Source of the DNA: Halorussus salinus
Lineage (GTDB): Archaea > Halobacteriota > Halobacteria > Halobacteriales > Haladaptataceae
NCBI RefSeq assembly: GCF_004765815.2
Contig: NZ_ML974127.1
Location: forward strand, 598,927 to 662,926
Reading direction: 5' to 3'
DNA length: 64,000 nucleotides
The position numbers were made by a program, and so were the translations under genes. Below the pieces are notes generated by a model. That model had not been told where the DNA came from. It made no database searches and was given only the letters and a program-made list of their open reading frames with translations. Shown one piece after another: positions 1 to 8,317 of the stretch (position 1 is its first letter; each line of letters opens with the position of its first letter).

Positions 1-1423
1 GCCACCGGACCCGACGTACGACCCGTGTGCGTCGGCGTCGAACCCGGCCGCGTCGTGACCGTCGTCGGTGACGAGCGACCCCGCGCCGAACGCGCCGACC
101 GCGCCGTCGCAGTCGTACTTGTCCAGTACCCAGTTGGTATCGCCGGGCGTACCGAACTGCCAGCCGGGGTACACGTGGGTCGCGTCGGCGTCGATCCCCG
201 GTTCGCCGGAGACCGGGAAGACCGGCGTTCCGTCGGGGAACTTCTCGGCGATTTCGTGGTCCGCGGCGTCGTCGTAGCTCGCGCGCCACGCCCGCCAGCG
301 GACTTTGTAGCGCGCGAGTCGCGAGGGGCCGACGCCAGCGAGGTGGTCGGTCGGGTCGGCCCGGACGCCGAACGCGGCCACGCAGGGGTGGCGCTCGACC
401 GCCGAGGAGACCGCCCCGGCCAGCGCCGACGCCTCGTCGGGGTCGGCCGCGGCGGGTCCCACGAGCGGGAGGTCCTGCCAGACCAACACGCCCGCGTCGG
501 CCGCGGCCTCGTAGAACTCCGCGGACGGGACGTGACCGTACGCGCGCACGAGGTTCGCGTTGGCGTTCGCGGCGCGCTCTACGTCCCACGTCGGGTCGCC
601 CGTCGGGAGGAGAGAGAACCCGCGGGCCGGGACGCGCTGGCCGTTGACGACGAGACCGTCGTGGTCGTCTCCGTCGCTGACATCGCAGAGGCCGGTCTGG
701 ACGACACGCTCGGAGTTGCCGAGTTTCGCCCGGACCGCGTACTGATGCTGAGGACCGAACCCCGCGGGCCACCAGTAGGCCGGGTCGCGGAGTTCGAGGG
801 TCTTCGTGACCGTGGTGCGCTCGGGACCGTCGGTCTCGACTTTCGCGCGCTCCATCACGCCGCCGCCCCGGAACCCCTGCGGGCGGACCGACAGCGAGAT
901 GCGGTCGTCCAGCGGTTCGCCCGCCTCGACCGCGATTTCGGCGTCCACGACCGCGCCCTCGTCGGTCCGCCGAGGAGTGAGCGAGAGGTCGTCAACGAAC
1001 GTCTCGGGGTGGGTTTCGAGGTCCGCGCCCCACCAGATGCCGGGCACGGCGCGCTCGTCGGGCACGCGGTCGGTCGCGTAGACGCCGCCGAACTCGTCGG
1101 GAGCGCGACACTCCACGACCAGTTCGTTGTCGGCGTCGAGGTCCAGCTCGTATCTCGCAGGGCAAAAGTACGTCTCGTGTTCGCCAAGCAGGTCGCCGTT
1201 CAGCCAGATGCGGGCCTGCGCGAACAGACCGCGGAGTTCGAGGGTCGCGCGCTCGTCGCCGTCGCGGGGGTCGCCGAACTCGGTCCGGTAGGCCACGCAG
1301 TCGGCGTCGGCGAACCGCTCGGGGCGGCCCGGCACGTCCACGGGGTGCCACTCGTCGGGGGCGGGTGGCTCGTCGCCCGCGGACGGGGCGACTGCCGCGC
1401 CCGTCCAGTCGGTCAGGGACATA
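1..1423 (-). CDS. Glycoside hydrolase family 2-like protein, C-terminus cut by window edge
   Basis: The reading frame starts at the ATG whose complement ends at 1423 (MSLTDWTGAA) and stays open to base 1, so about 474 residues of the N-terminal part are visible. Residues about 60-82 (ARIWLNGDLLGEH) look like the jelly-roll sugar-binding domain of GH2 beta-galactosidase and mannosidase enzymes. Residues about 285-315 (NLVRAYGHVPSAEFY, then GVLVWQDLPLVG) match the start of the GH2 TIM barrel. Where GH2 enzymes usually have a WxxNNE acid/base motif, this protein has HPCVAAFGVRADPTD with no Glu, so it may be inactive or divergent. There is no signal peptide, which suggests a cytoplasmic protein. 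The family call is from motifs I recognise; the substrate is unknown. Confidence 0.75.
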
Positions 1424-1502
1424 CTCGGTGAACGAAACCCACACCAGATAGGTTTTGCGTCCCGCGGACGACCACTTTCACTTTCACCGCGGCCTTGGCA
1501 CA

Positions 1503-1509
1503 ATTTAAG
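1503..1509 (+). promoter_or_regulatory. TATA box of the 1535 gene, leaderless
   Basis: TTTAAGT lies about 29 bp before the ATG at 1535. With the usual archaeal spacing, transcription would start at or next to the start codon. Confidence 0.5.
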
Positions 1510-1534
1510 TAGGATGGCGGGACGACCCTCCGTC

Positions 1535-1687
1535 ATGCTCGAAGACCTACGGTGCGTCTGCGACGGTCGGAACTGCGAGCGAACCCTCGGCGAGAACGAG
1601 TTGATGCTCCGGATGACGACCGACGCGGGCGAGCGCCGCGCCTACGAGTGCGCCTGCGGCGCGGTCACGGTGACGGTGGTCCGGTAG
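1535..1687 (+). CDS. Small Cys-pair protein, 50 aa
   Basis: Fifty residues beginning MLEDLRCVCDGRNCE. It has a CxC near the N-terminus (C7, C9), a further Cys at about position 14, and a second CxC close to the C-terminus (YECACGAVTV). This spacing is typical of small single-zinc proteins, which are abundant in haloarchaea. The TATA box 29 bp upstream supports the start. It lies just upstream of an FNR-like flavoprotein on the same strand, separated by a short tandem repeat. The function is unknown; zinc binding is inferred from the Cys pattern only. Confidence 0.6.
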   Translation: MLEDLRCVCDGRNCERTLGENELMLRMTTDAGERRAYECACGAVTVTVVR

Positions 1688-1700
1688 CGGTTCGGCGGTC

Positions 1701-1769
1701 CGGTAACGCCGACGCCGGAGGTTCGGTAACGCCGACGCCGGTGGACCGGTAACGCCGAACCGGACCGCG
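1701..1769 (+). repeat. 23-bp tandem repeat, three copies
   Basis: Three units of 23 bp start at 1701, 1724 and 1747. Each begins CGGTAACGCCGA. A degenerate partial unit (CGGTAGCGG) precedes them and contains the stop codon of the 1535 gene. The array fills the gap between the small Cys protein and the flavoprotein gene. Confidence 0.7.
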
Positions 1770-1810
1770 GAGTCGCAGACTCTTTGTTCTCTCCTCGGCA
1801 AGCGACACGC

Positions 1811-2458
1811 ATGGACGGAACCGAAGTCGCGGTCCGCTCGGTCGAGACGGTCGGCACCGACACCATCGCGCTCACGCTGGAGACGCCCCCGGAGTTCGAC
1901 GCCCGTCCGGGCCAGTTCGTCCAGTTGGCCGCGACGATAGACGGCGAGGAGGTCACGCGCCACTACACGCTCTCGTCGCCCGACGTGGGCGAGACGTTCG
2001 AGACCACCGTGGAGGTGGACCCGGAAGGGTCGCTCAGTCCCTACCTCGCGGCCCTCGAACCCGGCGAGACGGTCCAAGTCGCGGGTCCCTTCGGCGACGC
2101 CTACTACGAGGACGAGGAGAGCGTCGTCGTCCTCGCGGGCGGGCCGGGCGTCGGTCCCGCGGTGGGTATCGGTGAGCGCGCACAGCAGGACGGCGCGACG
2201 GTGACGGTCGTCTACGAGGACGCCGACCCGGTCCACGACGAGCGCCTGACCGCGCTCGCCGACGCGGGCGCGGAAGTCGTCGTCACCGACGACGTGAGCG
2301 ACGAGGAGGTACTGGAACTCCTCGCGGACGCGCGGGGCCAGACGTTCGTCTACGGCTTCGCCGACTTCTTGGACCGGGCGATGGCGGCCCTCGACGCGGC
2401 GAACGTCGATGCCGACGACGCCAAGACCGAGAACTTCGGTCCCGCGCCGGACGCGTAG
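1811..2458 (+). CDS. FNR-like FAD/NAD(P)-binding oxidoreductase
   Basis: A 215-residue protein of the ferredoxin-NADP reductase superfamily. Residues 50-56 (RHYTLSS) form the RxYxxSS motif that binds FAD, and residues 109-115 (GGPGVGP) form the loop that starts the NAD(P)-binding half. The C-terminal half contains VYGFADF near residue 185, where family members usually have the Cys-Gly stretch that closes the nicotinamide pocket. There is no 2Fe-2S domain, so it probably moves electrons between NAD(P)H and a separate carrier. The ATG at 1811 was chosen because the FAD-domain homology starts there; an in-frame ATG at 1784 would add nine residues unlike the family. Substrate unknown. Confidence 0.85.
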   Translation: MDGTEVAVRSVETVGTDTIALTLETPPEFDARPGQFVQLAATIDGEEVTRHYTLSSPDVGETFETTVEVDPEGSLSPYLAALEPGETVQVAGPFGDAYYEDEESVVVLAGGPGVGPAVGIGERAQQDGATVTVVYEDADPVHDERLTALADAGAEVVVTDDVSDEEVLELLADARGQTFVYGFADFLDRAMAALDAANVDADDAKTENFGPAPDA

Positions 2459-2515
2459 CGACTCTCGGAGTCGAACCCGAAACCGTATCAACGCCCGACA
2501 CATTCTCGCGAATCT

Positions 2516-3124
2516 ATGCGGACCGAAATCAACGAGCGGACCGTCGAGCGACGGATGGACCGCCTGCTCGACGGGTACGGCGACGTGCCCGTCGAGGAGC
2601 GAACGTGGAACCGGTCGCCCGAGCGGTTCGAGCGCGAGGTCCAGCAGGCGAGAGACGGTTACGTCGGCGGGGCCTACGCGTGGGTCGTCCGGCGACCGGA
2701 CGAGGCCGCCGACCTCACCGAGTCGATGCCGCCCGAGGCCGAGGACGACCGGAAGCGCGCGCTGATGATTCTCGGTCGAGGAGCCGACCGGTGGGGCCTC
2801 GCTGGCGGCGGACTAGAGGGCGACGAGACCCACGAGGAGGCCGTCCGCCGGGAAGTCCGCGAGGAGACCGGCGTCGAGTGCGAACCGACCGACTGCTTTC
2901 TGGTCCGGCACGTCACGGTCGTCTCGGAGGCCGAGGACGACCGTCGGATTCACTTCCTCTACGCCTTCTTCGACGCGACCTACGAGGGCGGGTCGATAAC
3001 GGTCCAACCGGGCGAACTCGACGGCGCAGGCTGGTTCGCCGAACCGCCGGAGCGTCTGCTTCCCGCCAACGAGCGCCGGGCCGAGTCGTGGTCGCCGGAG
3101 ACGACGACCCCGCCGCCCGAGTAA
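2516..3124 (+). CDS. Nudix hydrolase
   Basis: A 202-residue protein. Residues 98-120 fit the Nudix box GX5EX7REUXEEXGU exactly (GGLEGDE, then REVREETGV), the site that binds Mg2+ and cleaves nucleoside diphosphate derivatives. An N-terminal extension of about 50 residues precedes the beta-grasp core (GGAYAWVVRR). Haloarchaeal relatives of this kind act on unidentified NDP-X compounds; the substrate cannot be read from sequence. It is convergent with the methylmalonyl-CoA epimerase gene, with 4 bp between the two stop codons. Confidence 0.85.
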   Translation: MRTEINERTVERRMDRLLDGYGDVPVEERTWNRSPERFEREVQQARDGYVGGAYAWVVRRPDEAADLTESMPPEAEDDRKRALMILGRGADRWGLAGGGLEGDETHEEAVRREVREETGVECEPTDCFLVRHVTVVSEAEDDRRIHFLYAFFDATYEGGSITVQPGELDGAGWFAEPPERLLPANERRAESWSPETTTPPPE

Positions 3125-3128
3125 CGAT

Positions 3129-3512
3129 TCAGTGTTCTACGAACTCTATCAACACGCCGCCGGTCGATTTCGGATGGAGGAACGCGACATCGTGGCCCCA
3201 CGCGCCGGGCCGGGGTTCGTCGTCTATCAGTTCGACGCCGTGGTCGCGGGCGGTGTCGAGCGCCGCCTCGATGTCGTCGGTTTCGAGGGCGACGTGGTGG
3301 ATGCCCGGCCCGTTGCTGTCGAGGTATCGTGAGACGGTCCCGTCTTCGAGCGGTTCGAGCAACTCGAAGTAGCTGTCGCCGAATTCGAGGAAGACGACTC
3401 GGAGTCCGTCGAACTCCTCTTCGTGGGCGACCGGCGCGTCGAACAGGTCGGCGTACAGGTCCGCGAGGTCGGTGGCCTCCTCGGTCGCGATTCCAACGTG
3501 GTCGATGTACAT
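3129..3512 (-). CDS. mce: Methylmalonyl-CoA epimerase
   Basis: A 127-residue vicinal-oxygen-chelate protein that interconverts (R)- and (S)-methylmalonyl-CoA in propionyl-CoA metabolism. It has two VOC half-repeats. Expected metal ligands are visible: H5 in YIDHVGIA, E50 in YFELLEP, the HH pair at 72-73 (GIHHVALE) and a Glu near the C-terminus (LIEFVEH). Length and motifs match archaeal and bacterial epimerases. Its partner, the mutase large subunit, is in this window at 16351. A gene for an 18-residue peptide lies about 120 bp upstream on the same strand, so the two could share a transcript. Confidence 0.92.
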   Translation of the reverse strand: MYIDHVGIATEEATDLADLYADLFDAPVAHEEEFDGLRVVFLEFGDSYFELLEPLEDGTVSRYLDSNGPGIHHVALETDDIEAALDTARDHGVELIDDEPRPGAWGHDVAFLHPKSTGGVLIEFVEH

Positions 3513-3630
3513 GTGAGGAAATACCGCTCCGTCAGGGTTTAGTGTTACTCAAAAAGTATCGTCGTTCCGCGGCGCGTAGGACCGCCACCGCGGTATTTTA
3601 AACCCAACACTCCGCGAGTACGCTCCTGAC

Positions 3631-3687
3631 TCAGAGGCGCCTGCAGTGGGGGCACCAGGTGTTGTCGAAGAGACTGATGTTAATCAT
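3631..3687 (-). CDS. 18-residue Cys peptide MINISLFDNTWCPHCRRL with consensus SD
   Basis: Reading the complement from 3687 gives ATG, 17 further codons and TGA. The start is preceded by GGAGGT (complement of 3694-3699) with 6-nt spacing. A TATA-like element (complement of 3722-3731) places the transcription start next to the Shine-Dalgarno box. The peptide carries a CxxC in the context WCPHC, which resembles a thioredoxin-family active site, but nothing thioredoxin-like continues after the stop. It shares length, promoter spacing and SD strength with two other 18-codon genes at 18139 and 18710. It is upstream of mce on the same strand. Function unknown; expression is inferred from the signals. 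Confidence 0.55.
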   Translation of the reverse strand: MINISLFDNTWCPHCRRL

Positions 3688-3721
3688 GATTTTACCTCCA
3701 CACGCCCATTCACAACATTCA

Positions 3722-3731
3722 CTATTAAATC
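3722..3731 (-). promoter_or_regulatory. TATA-like element of the 3631-3687 peptide gene
   Basis: The complement reads GATTTAATAG. It is centred about 26 bp before the Shine-Dalgarno box, so the predicted transcript begins almost at GGAGGT. The surrounding 3700-3800 stretch is markedly AT-rich. Confidence 0.45.
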
Positions 3732-3814
3732 TAACTATAGAATGATTATTTTATTTATAAAAACATGTGAGTATTGTACTTATTATGTTTCGTATAGGTA
3801 GACCCGTTAGCTTC

Positions 3815-3820
3815 TTTATT
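3815..3820 (+). promoter_or_regulatory. TATA box of the HAD hydrolase gene, leaderless
   Basis: TTTATT is centred 26 bp before the GTG at 3844. This supports that GTG as the true start of a leaderless message. Confidence 0.5.
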
Positions 3821-3843
3821 CAAAAGCCCGGATTCACAACGAC

Positions 3844-4530
3844 GTGCAAGCAGTCTTCTTCGACCTCGACGGCACGCTGGTCGCGCTCCCCGACGATTTC
3901 GGCGCGCTCTTCGAGGAGGCCCTGTCTTCCCACGGCGTCCGCGCCGACGCCGAGCGCCACGAGTACTTCACCGAGGCGTTCTTCGACCACTTGGGCGACT
4001 GCCGCGCCGACCCCTACCGCGCGGCGATGGCCGACCTCCGCGAGGAGTTCGCCCTCGGCCCGCCCGCCGAGCAGTTGGCCGAGAGCTACGCCGAGCGCGA
4101 GGCGGCCGCGACCGAACTCCGGCCGGGTGCCCGCGACGCTCTCGACGCGCTCGCGGGCGGCGAGCGTCCCGTCGCGCTCGGCGTGCTGACGAACGGCGGC
4201 GGGCGCGGACAGCGCCGGAAACTCGCGGTCCACGGACTCGCAGACTACTTCGAGGCAGTCGTCGTCTCGGCCGAGGTCGGCGCGGGCAAGCCCGACCCCG
4301 AAATCTTCGCGGCCGCGCGGGACGCGATTCCGGCCGACGAGTACGCCTTCGTCGCCGACGACCTCGACCGAGACGTGCGCCCCGCCCAACGCGCCGGGTT
4401 CACCGGCGTCTACGTCGGCGAGCGCGACGGAGACGGGAACGCGGACGGAGGGACTGCGAGCGCGGACGACCCGGTGCGCCCCGACCACCGCGTCGGGTCG
4501 CTCCGCGAGGTGCCCGCGCTGTTCGAGTAA
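3844..4530 (+). CDS. HAD-superfamily hydrolase (phosphatase-like)
   Basis: A 228-residue protein starting at GTG. Motif I is FFDLDGTLV with nucleophile D7 and D9. Motif II is the Thr in VLTNGGG, motif III the Lys in GAGKPDPEIF, and motif IV FVADDLDRD. The helical cap sits between motifs I and II, as in subfamily IA (phosphoglycolate phosphatase and haloacid dehalogenase type). The substrate is probably a small phosphorylated metabolite. Residues about 195-210 are a Gly/Asp/Ala-rich insert. The start is fixed by the TATA box 26 bp upstream; no later ATG would keep motif I. Confidence 0.85.
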   Translation: MQAVFFDLDGTLVALPDDFGALFEEALSSHGVRADAERHEYFTEAFFDHLGDCRADPYRAAMADLREEFALGPPAEQLAESYAEREAAATELRPGARDALDALAGGERPVALGVLTNGGGRGQRRKLAVHGLADYFEAVVVSAEVGAGKPDPEIFAAARDAIPADEYAFVADDLDRDVRPAQRAGFTGVYVGERDGDGNADGGTASADDPVRPDHRVGSLREVPALFE

Positions 4531-4551
4531 GAGTCGGGGTCTCCTCGGCGG

Positions 4552-6693
4552 TTAGTTTCCGCCGCCGGTGCTGTTGCCGCCACCGGTACTGTTTCCGCCG
4601 TTACCGCCACCGTTGCCACTGCCACCGCTACCACCGTTGCCGCCGCCACCGCTACCACCGTTGCCGCCATCGCCCGTCTGGTGAATCTGCATCAGTTGGA
4701 CCGAGAGGTTCGCGGCTCCCGGACCGGGAATCTCGGGGACGAAGCCGCCGAACTTCGCGCTGTTGACCGGCCACGTCAGCTTGTCGTAGCCGATGACCAT
4801 GTACGGGAAGTCGAGGTAGATGCGCTCTATCGCCTTCCGCGCGATTCGGTTACGCTTCTCGGACTCCATGGTCGAGCGAGCGCGCGAGATGAGGTCGTCG
4901 GCCCCGGCGTCGCCGAGTCCGTAGCCCATCGCGTTGTTGAGTTGGGTCGTGGTGTTCTGCTGGTCGTACCCCTCCTTCTCGGAGTGGTCGTCGGCGTTGT
5001 CGCTGTGGAAAATGTTGTAGAGGGTCCCCGTCGCGAACGGCGAGAGGTCGCTCCACGCCATCGGGTAGATGTCGAAGTCCTCTTGGGCGTACACCCGGCC
5101 GAGCATCGTGTTGAACGTCATGACCTTCGTGACCGCCGGGATGCCGAGCTTCTGCATCATGTCCACCCACCGGGCCGCCATCTTGGACATCTTCGGCGTG
5201 TCCTTGGCGGGGTAGATGAGTACCTGCAGCGGGCCGCCCTTGATTTCGGGAATCGTCTTGCCGTTGACCCGAATCTCCTCTTGGACGCCCTGCTTCTGTC
5301 GGAGGACCTGCGACCGGACCGGCCCGAAGCTGTAGTCGTGTTTCCCCTTCGATTGGCCACCTGTGACGCCCGTCAGCGTGCCGGGGTACTGCTTGCCGAC
5401 GTAGTTGCCCGAGTCACCGTCGATGACTCGCCCCTCGGTGAGGAACGACTTGATGGCGTCGTAGTCGGGCACGCCCGGTTCCTTCTGGCGGAACTCGAAG
5501 GCGTTGGTCGCGGGCGATTCGAGGAGTTCCGCGTTCTCGACCGCCTGCTCGGGCCTGACCGCCGAGAAGCCCGGCGGCATCACGAAGTCGCCCATGTACT
5601 CGTAGCCCTCCTGCAGGCGTTCGGTCCAGTAGTAGTCGTCGAACACCATCGAGGTCGCTTGCCGGAACGTCGCGTCGTCCAACGGCTGGCGACGCATGTT
5701 GTACGCGAAGTAGTTGTACCCGGTGTCGTAGCCGGGCACCAGCTTCTGGCCCTGATTGCTCTTGACCTTCGAAATCTTCGAGACGTTGATGGAACTGTAG
5801 ACGCTGTCGATGCCTCCCCGAAGGAACGCCTGTTGGAGCGCCGAGTCGCTCCCGAATATCTTGAATCGAACCGCGTCGAGGAACGGTCCGCCGGACATGA
5901 GTTTGTCCACCTCGTCACGCCACCCGAGGTCGCCCAGCGGGTAGTCGTCGCGGAACTCGACCTCTATCGCGGTCGCTTCGGCGTACTTCGTGACCGTGCC
6001 CGGCCCAGTCCCGACCGGCCCGCCGTTCTGCGTCGGGGTGTACTGCTGATAGTTGTTCACGTCCGACCAGACGTGTTTCGGTAGGATGGGCACCGCGAGC
6101 TGACTGCTCGCGTAGGTCCCGATGGGCTTCTTGAGCTTCATGTGTACGTCCCAGTCGCCCTTCGAGGCCTTCTGGACCGATTTGATGGGCTGGATGGTCG
6201 CGGCGTAGCGCCCCGGCTCCTGCTCTTTCAGGTAGTTGTAGGTGAAAATCACGTCCTCGACGGTCAACTCCTCGCCGTCGGTCCACGTCACCCCCTCGCG
6301 AACGTCGAAGTACACGTCGGGCTGTGGGTTCGCCTTGCCGTCCGGGACTTCGACCGTCCAATCGGTGTAGAGGTTCGGCCGAACGCCGAACTCCACCGGG
6401 TCCACCACGGTCCCGGCGTCGTACACCATGTCCAGAATCGCCCACGAGTACGCCGACGACGTGGAGAGCGGATTCAGTCCCTTGGGCTGTTGGCCCATCC
6501 CCATCGTGAAGATGCCGCCGCTCTGTACGTCTTGGGCGGTCGCGTCGGTCGCTTGGACTACCGTCGCGGTCTCCTCGGTCGCTCCGTCCGCGGCGTCCGC
6601 CGCGCCGGGGAACGAGAGCGCCACCGCCCCTGCTCCGCTTGCTTGAAGAAACTTGCGCCGACCGGAATCGAACTCTGGGTTATCCTCACCCAT
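4552..6693 (-). CDS. Tat-exported ABC substrate-binding protein, family 5, with Gly-rich tail
   Basis: A 713-residue protein of the peptide/nickel-binding SBP_bac_5 family. GRRKFLQ at residues 11-17 is a twin-arginine motif followed by a hydrophobic stretch ending in ADAAD. There is no lipobox Cys. The body carries typical family features: QPKGLNPL near residue 70, then FDVREGVTWTDGEELTVEDV. The last 40 or so residues are a low-complexity tail of Gly, Asn and Ser (GGNGGSGG-type units ending NSTGGGN), unlike usual members. No permease or ATPase genes of this transporter type are adjacent, so it is an orphan here. The Gly/Asn tail may be a flexible spacer, but that is a guess. Confidence 0.85.
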   Translation of the reverse strand: MGEDNPEFDSGRRKFLQASGAGAVALSFPGAADAADGATEETATVVQATDATAQDVQSGGIFTMGMGQQPKGLNPLSTSSAYSWAILDMVYDAGTVVDPVEFGVRPNLYTDWTVEVPDGKANPQPDVYFDVREGVTWTDGEELTVEDVIFTYNYLKEQEPGRYAATIQPIKSVQKASKGDWDVHMKLKKPIGTYASSQLAVPILPKHVWSDVNNYQQYTPTQNGGPVGTGPGTVTKYAEATAIEVEFRDDYPLGDLGWRDEVDKLMSGGPFLDAVRFKIFGSDSALQQAFLRGGIDSVYSSINVSKISKVKSNQGQKLVPGYDTGYNYFAYNMRRQPLDDATFRQATSMVFDDYYWTERLQEGYEYMGDFVMPPGFSAVRPEQAVENAELLESPATNAFEFRQKEPGVPDYDAIKSFLTEGRVIDGDSGNYVGKQYPGTLTGVTGGQSKGKHDYSFGPVRSQVLRQKQGVQEEIRVNGKTIPEIKGGPLQVLIYPAKDTPKMSKMAARWVDMMQKLGIPAVTKVMTFNTMLGRVYAQEDFDIYPMAWSDLSPFATGTLYNIFHSDNADDHSEKEGYDQQNTTTQLNNAMGYGLGDAGADDLISRARSTMESEKRNRIARKAIERIYLDFPYMVIGYDKLTWPVNSAKFGGFVPEIPGPGAANLSVQLMQIHQTGDGGNGGSGGGGNGGSGGSGNGGGNGGNSTGGGNSTGGGN

Positions 6694-6850
6694 GGATGGT
6701 GATAGCTATTCTCAGGAAAAAGGCCCACGGCCATCAAAGAACCCCATTTATATTAAATATCCGTTCGGTGGCCGCGGGACGTTTCGCCCGAGGAGCGCCC
6801 CCGACTGCGGTGCCGAAAGGTTGTTGTCGCGGGCCTTCGACCACCCGCTA

Positions 6851-7156
6851 ATGAGCGACTGGGAGTGCGGCATCGACGGTTGCGACGAGGAGTTCGACGA
6901 CGTAGAGGAGGCCATAGTGCATCAGACGACCGACCACAAGCGCCGCGAGTGCAAGGTCTGTGGCTCGGTGGTCCCCGACGGCTACTTCGCCATTCGCCAC
7001 GCCTTCGACGAACACTCGCGTGCGGAGTACGTCCGGGCCTACGGCGCGAGCGCCGCGGAGGTCCGCCAGCGCGAGCGCGTCCGGGACGCCATCGAGGACG
7101 AGGCCGACCTCCAGCAGGTCGTGAACCGACTGGACGAAGTGACGGGTGGACTGTAA
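6851..7156 (+). CDS. Two-module C2H2 zinc-finger protein
   Basis: A 101-residue protein from the ATG at 6851. It holds two Cys2-His2 modules: C6-x4-C11-x12-H24-x4-H29 and C34-x2-C37-x12-H50-x4-H55. A charged helical C-terminus follows (QRERVRDAIEDEADLQQ). This looks like one of the small haloarchaeal zinc-finger families of unknown function. It is the first of three small same-strand genes ahead of the acetyltransferase. A nucleic-acid or protein-binding role is inferred. Confidence 0.75.
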   Translation: MSDWECGIDGCDEEFDDVEEAIVHQTTDHKRRECKVCGSVVPDGYFAIRHAFDEHSRAEYVRAYGASAAEVRQRERVRDAIEDEADLQQVVNRLDEVTGGL

Positions 7157-7173
7157 CCTCGTTGCTACGACCG

Positions 7174-7380
7174 ATGGACGAAGAGACCGCCGGATGGGTC
7201 GAAGCAAATAGCGCGTTCGCGGTGGTCGCCGTCTTCTTACTCGTCGGCGTCGCCGTAATCTCGGGATACAATTTCGTAACGGGGAGATACCAGAATCGAC
7301 TACTGCAGGGAATACAACTTCTCGTAGCCGCTGTTTTGACTCTGCATATTCTATCTGAACTGGGCAACGTACACGAGTGA
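7174..7380 (+). CDS. Small membrane protein, two TM segments
   Basis: A 68-residue protein from the ATG at 7174, 17 bp after the zinc-finger gene stop. Two hydrophobic segments are visible: residues about 14-34 (AFAVVAVFLLVGVAVISG) and about 45-62 (IQLLVAAVLTLHIL), with a basic loop GRYQNR between them. No family is recognised. Close spacing suggests cotranscription with the zinc-finger protein. Confidence 0.6.
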   Translation: MDEETAGWVEANSAFAVVAVFLLVGVAVISGYNFVTGRYQNRLLQGIQLLVAAVLTLHILSELGNVHE

Positions 7381-7460
7381 AAGCCGCTTTGCTCGTCGAG
7401 TGGAGTGCTTTCAACTCCTCGCGCCACAGCTTTTTACGCTCTGACGGCCAACTCACGCCC

Positions 7461-8039
7461 ATGTACGTCCGGGACGCGAAAAACAGAGAGGAGGTCTGGC
7501 TGTTGGACCACATCGAGGAGATGGGTCTCGACGAAACTGCGTTCCGCTCCCGCGACTACGTAGTCGCCATCGACGAGACCTCCGGCGAGAAGGCGGGGTT
7601 CGGTCGCATCCGCATCCACAAGACCGACGACCGGGAACTCTGTGAACTCACCAGCATCGGCGTGCTGGAGTCGTGGCGCAGGCAGGGCGTCGGCGCGCAC
7701 GTGGTCGAGCGACTGGTCGAGCAGGCCCGCGACCACGGCTTCGATGCCGTGTTCGCGCTAACTGGCGCGACCGACTACCTCTCGCAGTTCGGCTTCCGCG
7801 GCGTCGAGTCGAGCGACCTGCCCGAGAAGTTGCGCGAGCGCCTCGACGCCAAGCGCGACGGGACCGACCCCGACGCGGTGGGGATGGTGCTGGACGCGAG
7901 CGAGTTCGTCATGCCAGACCGCCTGCGCGAGCGGTTCAAGCGCGCCCAGCCACACGAGGAGGAACCCGAACCGGAAGAATCGGCCGAGGACTTCGGTATC
8001 GACCCCAACAGCGCGACCTACAAGTACGACACCGGGTAG
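7461..8039 (+). CDS. GNAT-family N-acetyltransferase
   Basis: A 192-residue protein. The acetyl-CoA binding motif A is at residues 73-78 (RRQGVG) followed by the amphipathic helix AHVVERLVEQA. The preceding strand ends LTSIGVLES, and YLSQFGFRGVE near residue 112 is the usual beta5 segment. The C-terminal 40 residues are acidic (EEEPEPEES). The acceptor substrate is unknown. The ATG at 7461 begins the GNAT fold; an upstream in-frame extension is not conserved-looking. Confidence 0.85.
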   Translation: MYVRDAKNREEVWLLDHIEEMGLDETAFRSRDYVVAIDETSGEKAGFGRIRIHKTDDRELCELTSIGVLESWRRQGVGAHVVERLVEQARDHGFDAVFALTGATDYLSQFGFRGVESSDLPEKLRERLDAKRDGTDPDAVGMVLDASEFVMPDRLRERFKRAQPHEEEPEPEESAEDFGIDPNSATYKYDTG

Positions 8040-8116
8040 CGCGACGGGCGACGCTCCCGAGTCCCGTCGGAGCGCGACGCGACTCCCGCGGGCTTTCGGC
8101 CGATGTATCCAAATTT

Positions 8117-8284
8117 ATGTTCTCGCAGTGGGAGGTCGCCGGTATGGTCCTCAGCCTTGCGGCGTACGTCTACGCCTCGGTCACGACCGAGGGACACGAG
8201 TTCGACGAGGGATTCGCGTTCGTCCTCTTCTTGGCCGACGCAATCGTCGCGTCCGCGTTCGTCCCGGACGCACTCATCTCCTGA
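8117..8284 (+). CDS. Small membrane protein, 55 aa
   Basis: A 55-residue protein beginning MFSQWEVAGM with two hydrophobic segments: GMVLSLAAYVYASV and FAFVLFLADAIVASAFV. These are separated by an acidic loop (TTEGHEFDEG). No family recognised. It lies alone between the acetyltransferase and a convergent DUF892 gene. Confidence 0.55.
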   Translation: MFSQWEVAGMVLSLAAYVYASVTTEGHEFDEGFAFVLFLADAIVASAFVPDALIS

Positions 8285-8317
8285 GTAAAATAGAACGGGC
8301 GACCGACTCGACCGTCG

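Noticed and set aside
25-1431. Long plus-strand frame opposite the GH2-like gene
   Set aside because: Product is Arg/Val/Gly-rich without domains; the complement encodes recognisable GH2 sequence. High-GC antisense frames like this occur across the whole window.
1701-1769. Possible CRISPR array
   Set aside because: Units are directly adjacent with no spacers; simple tandem repeat. No cas genes in the window.
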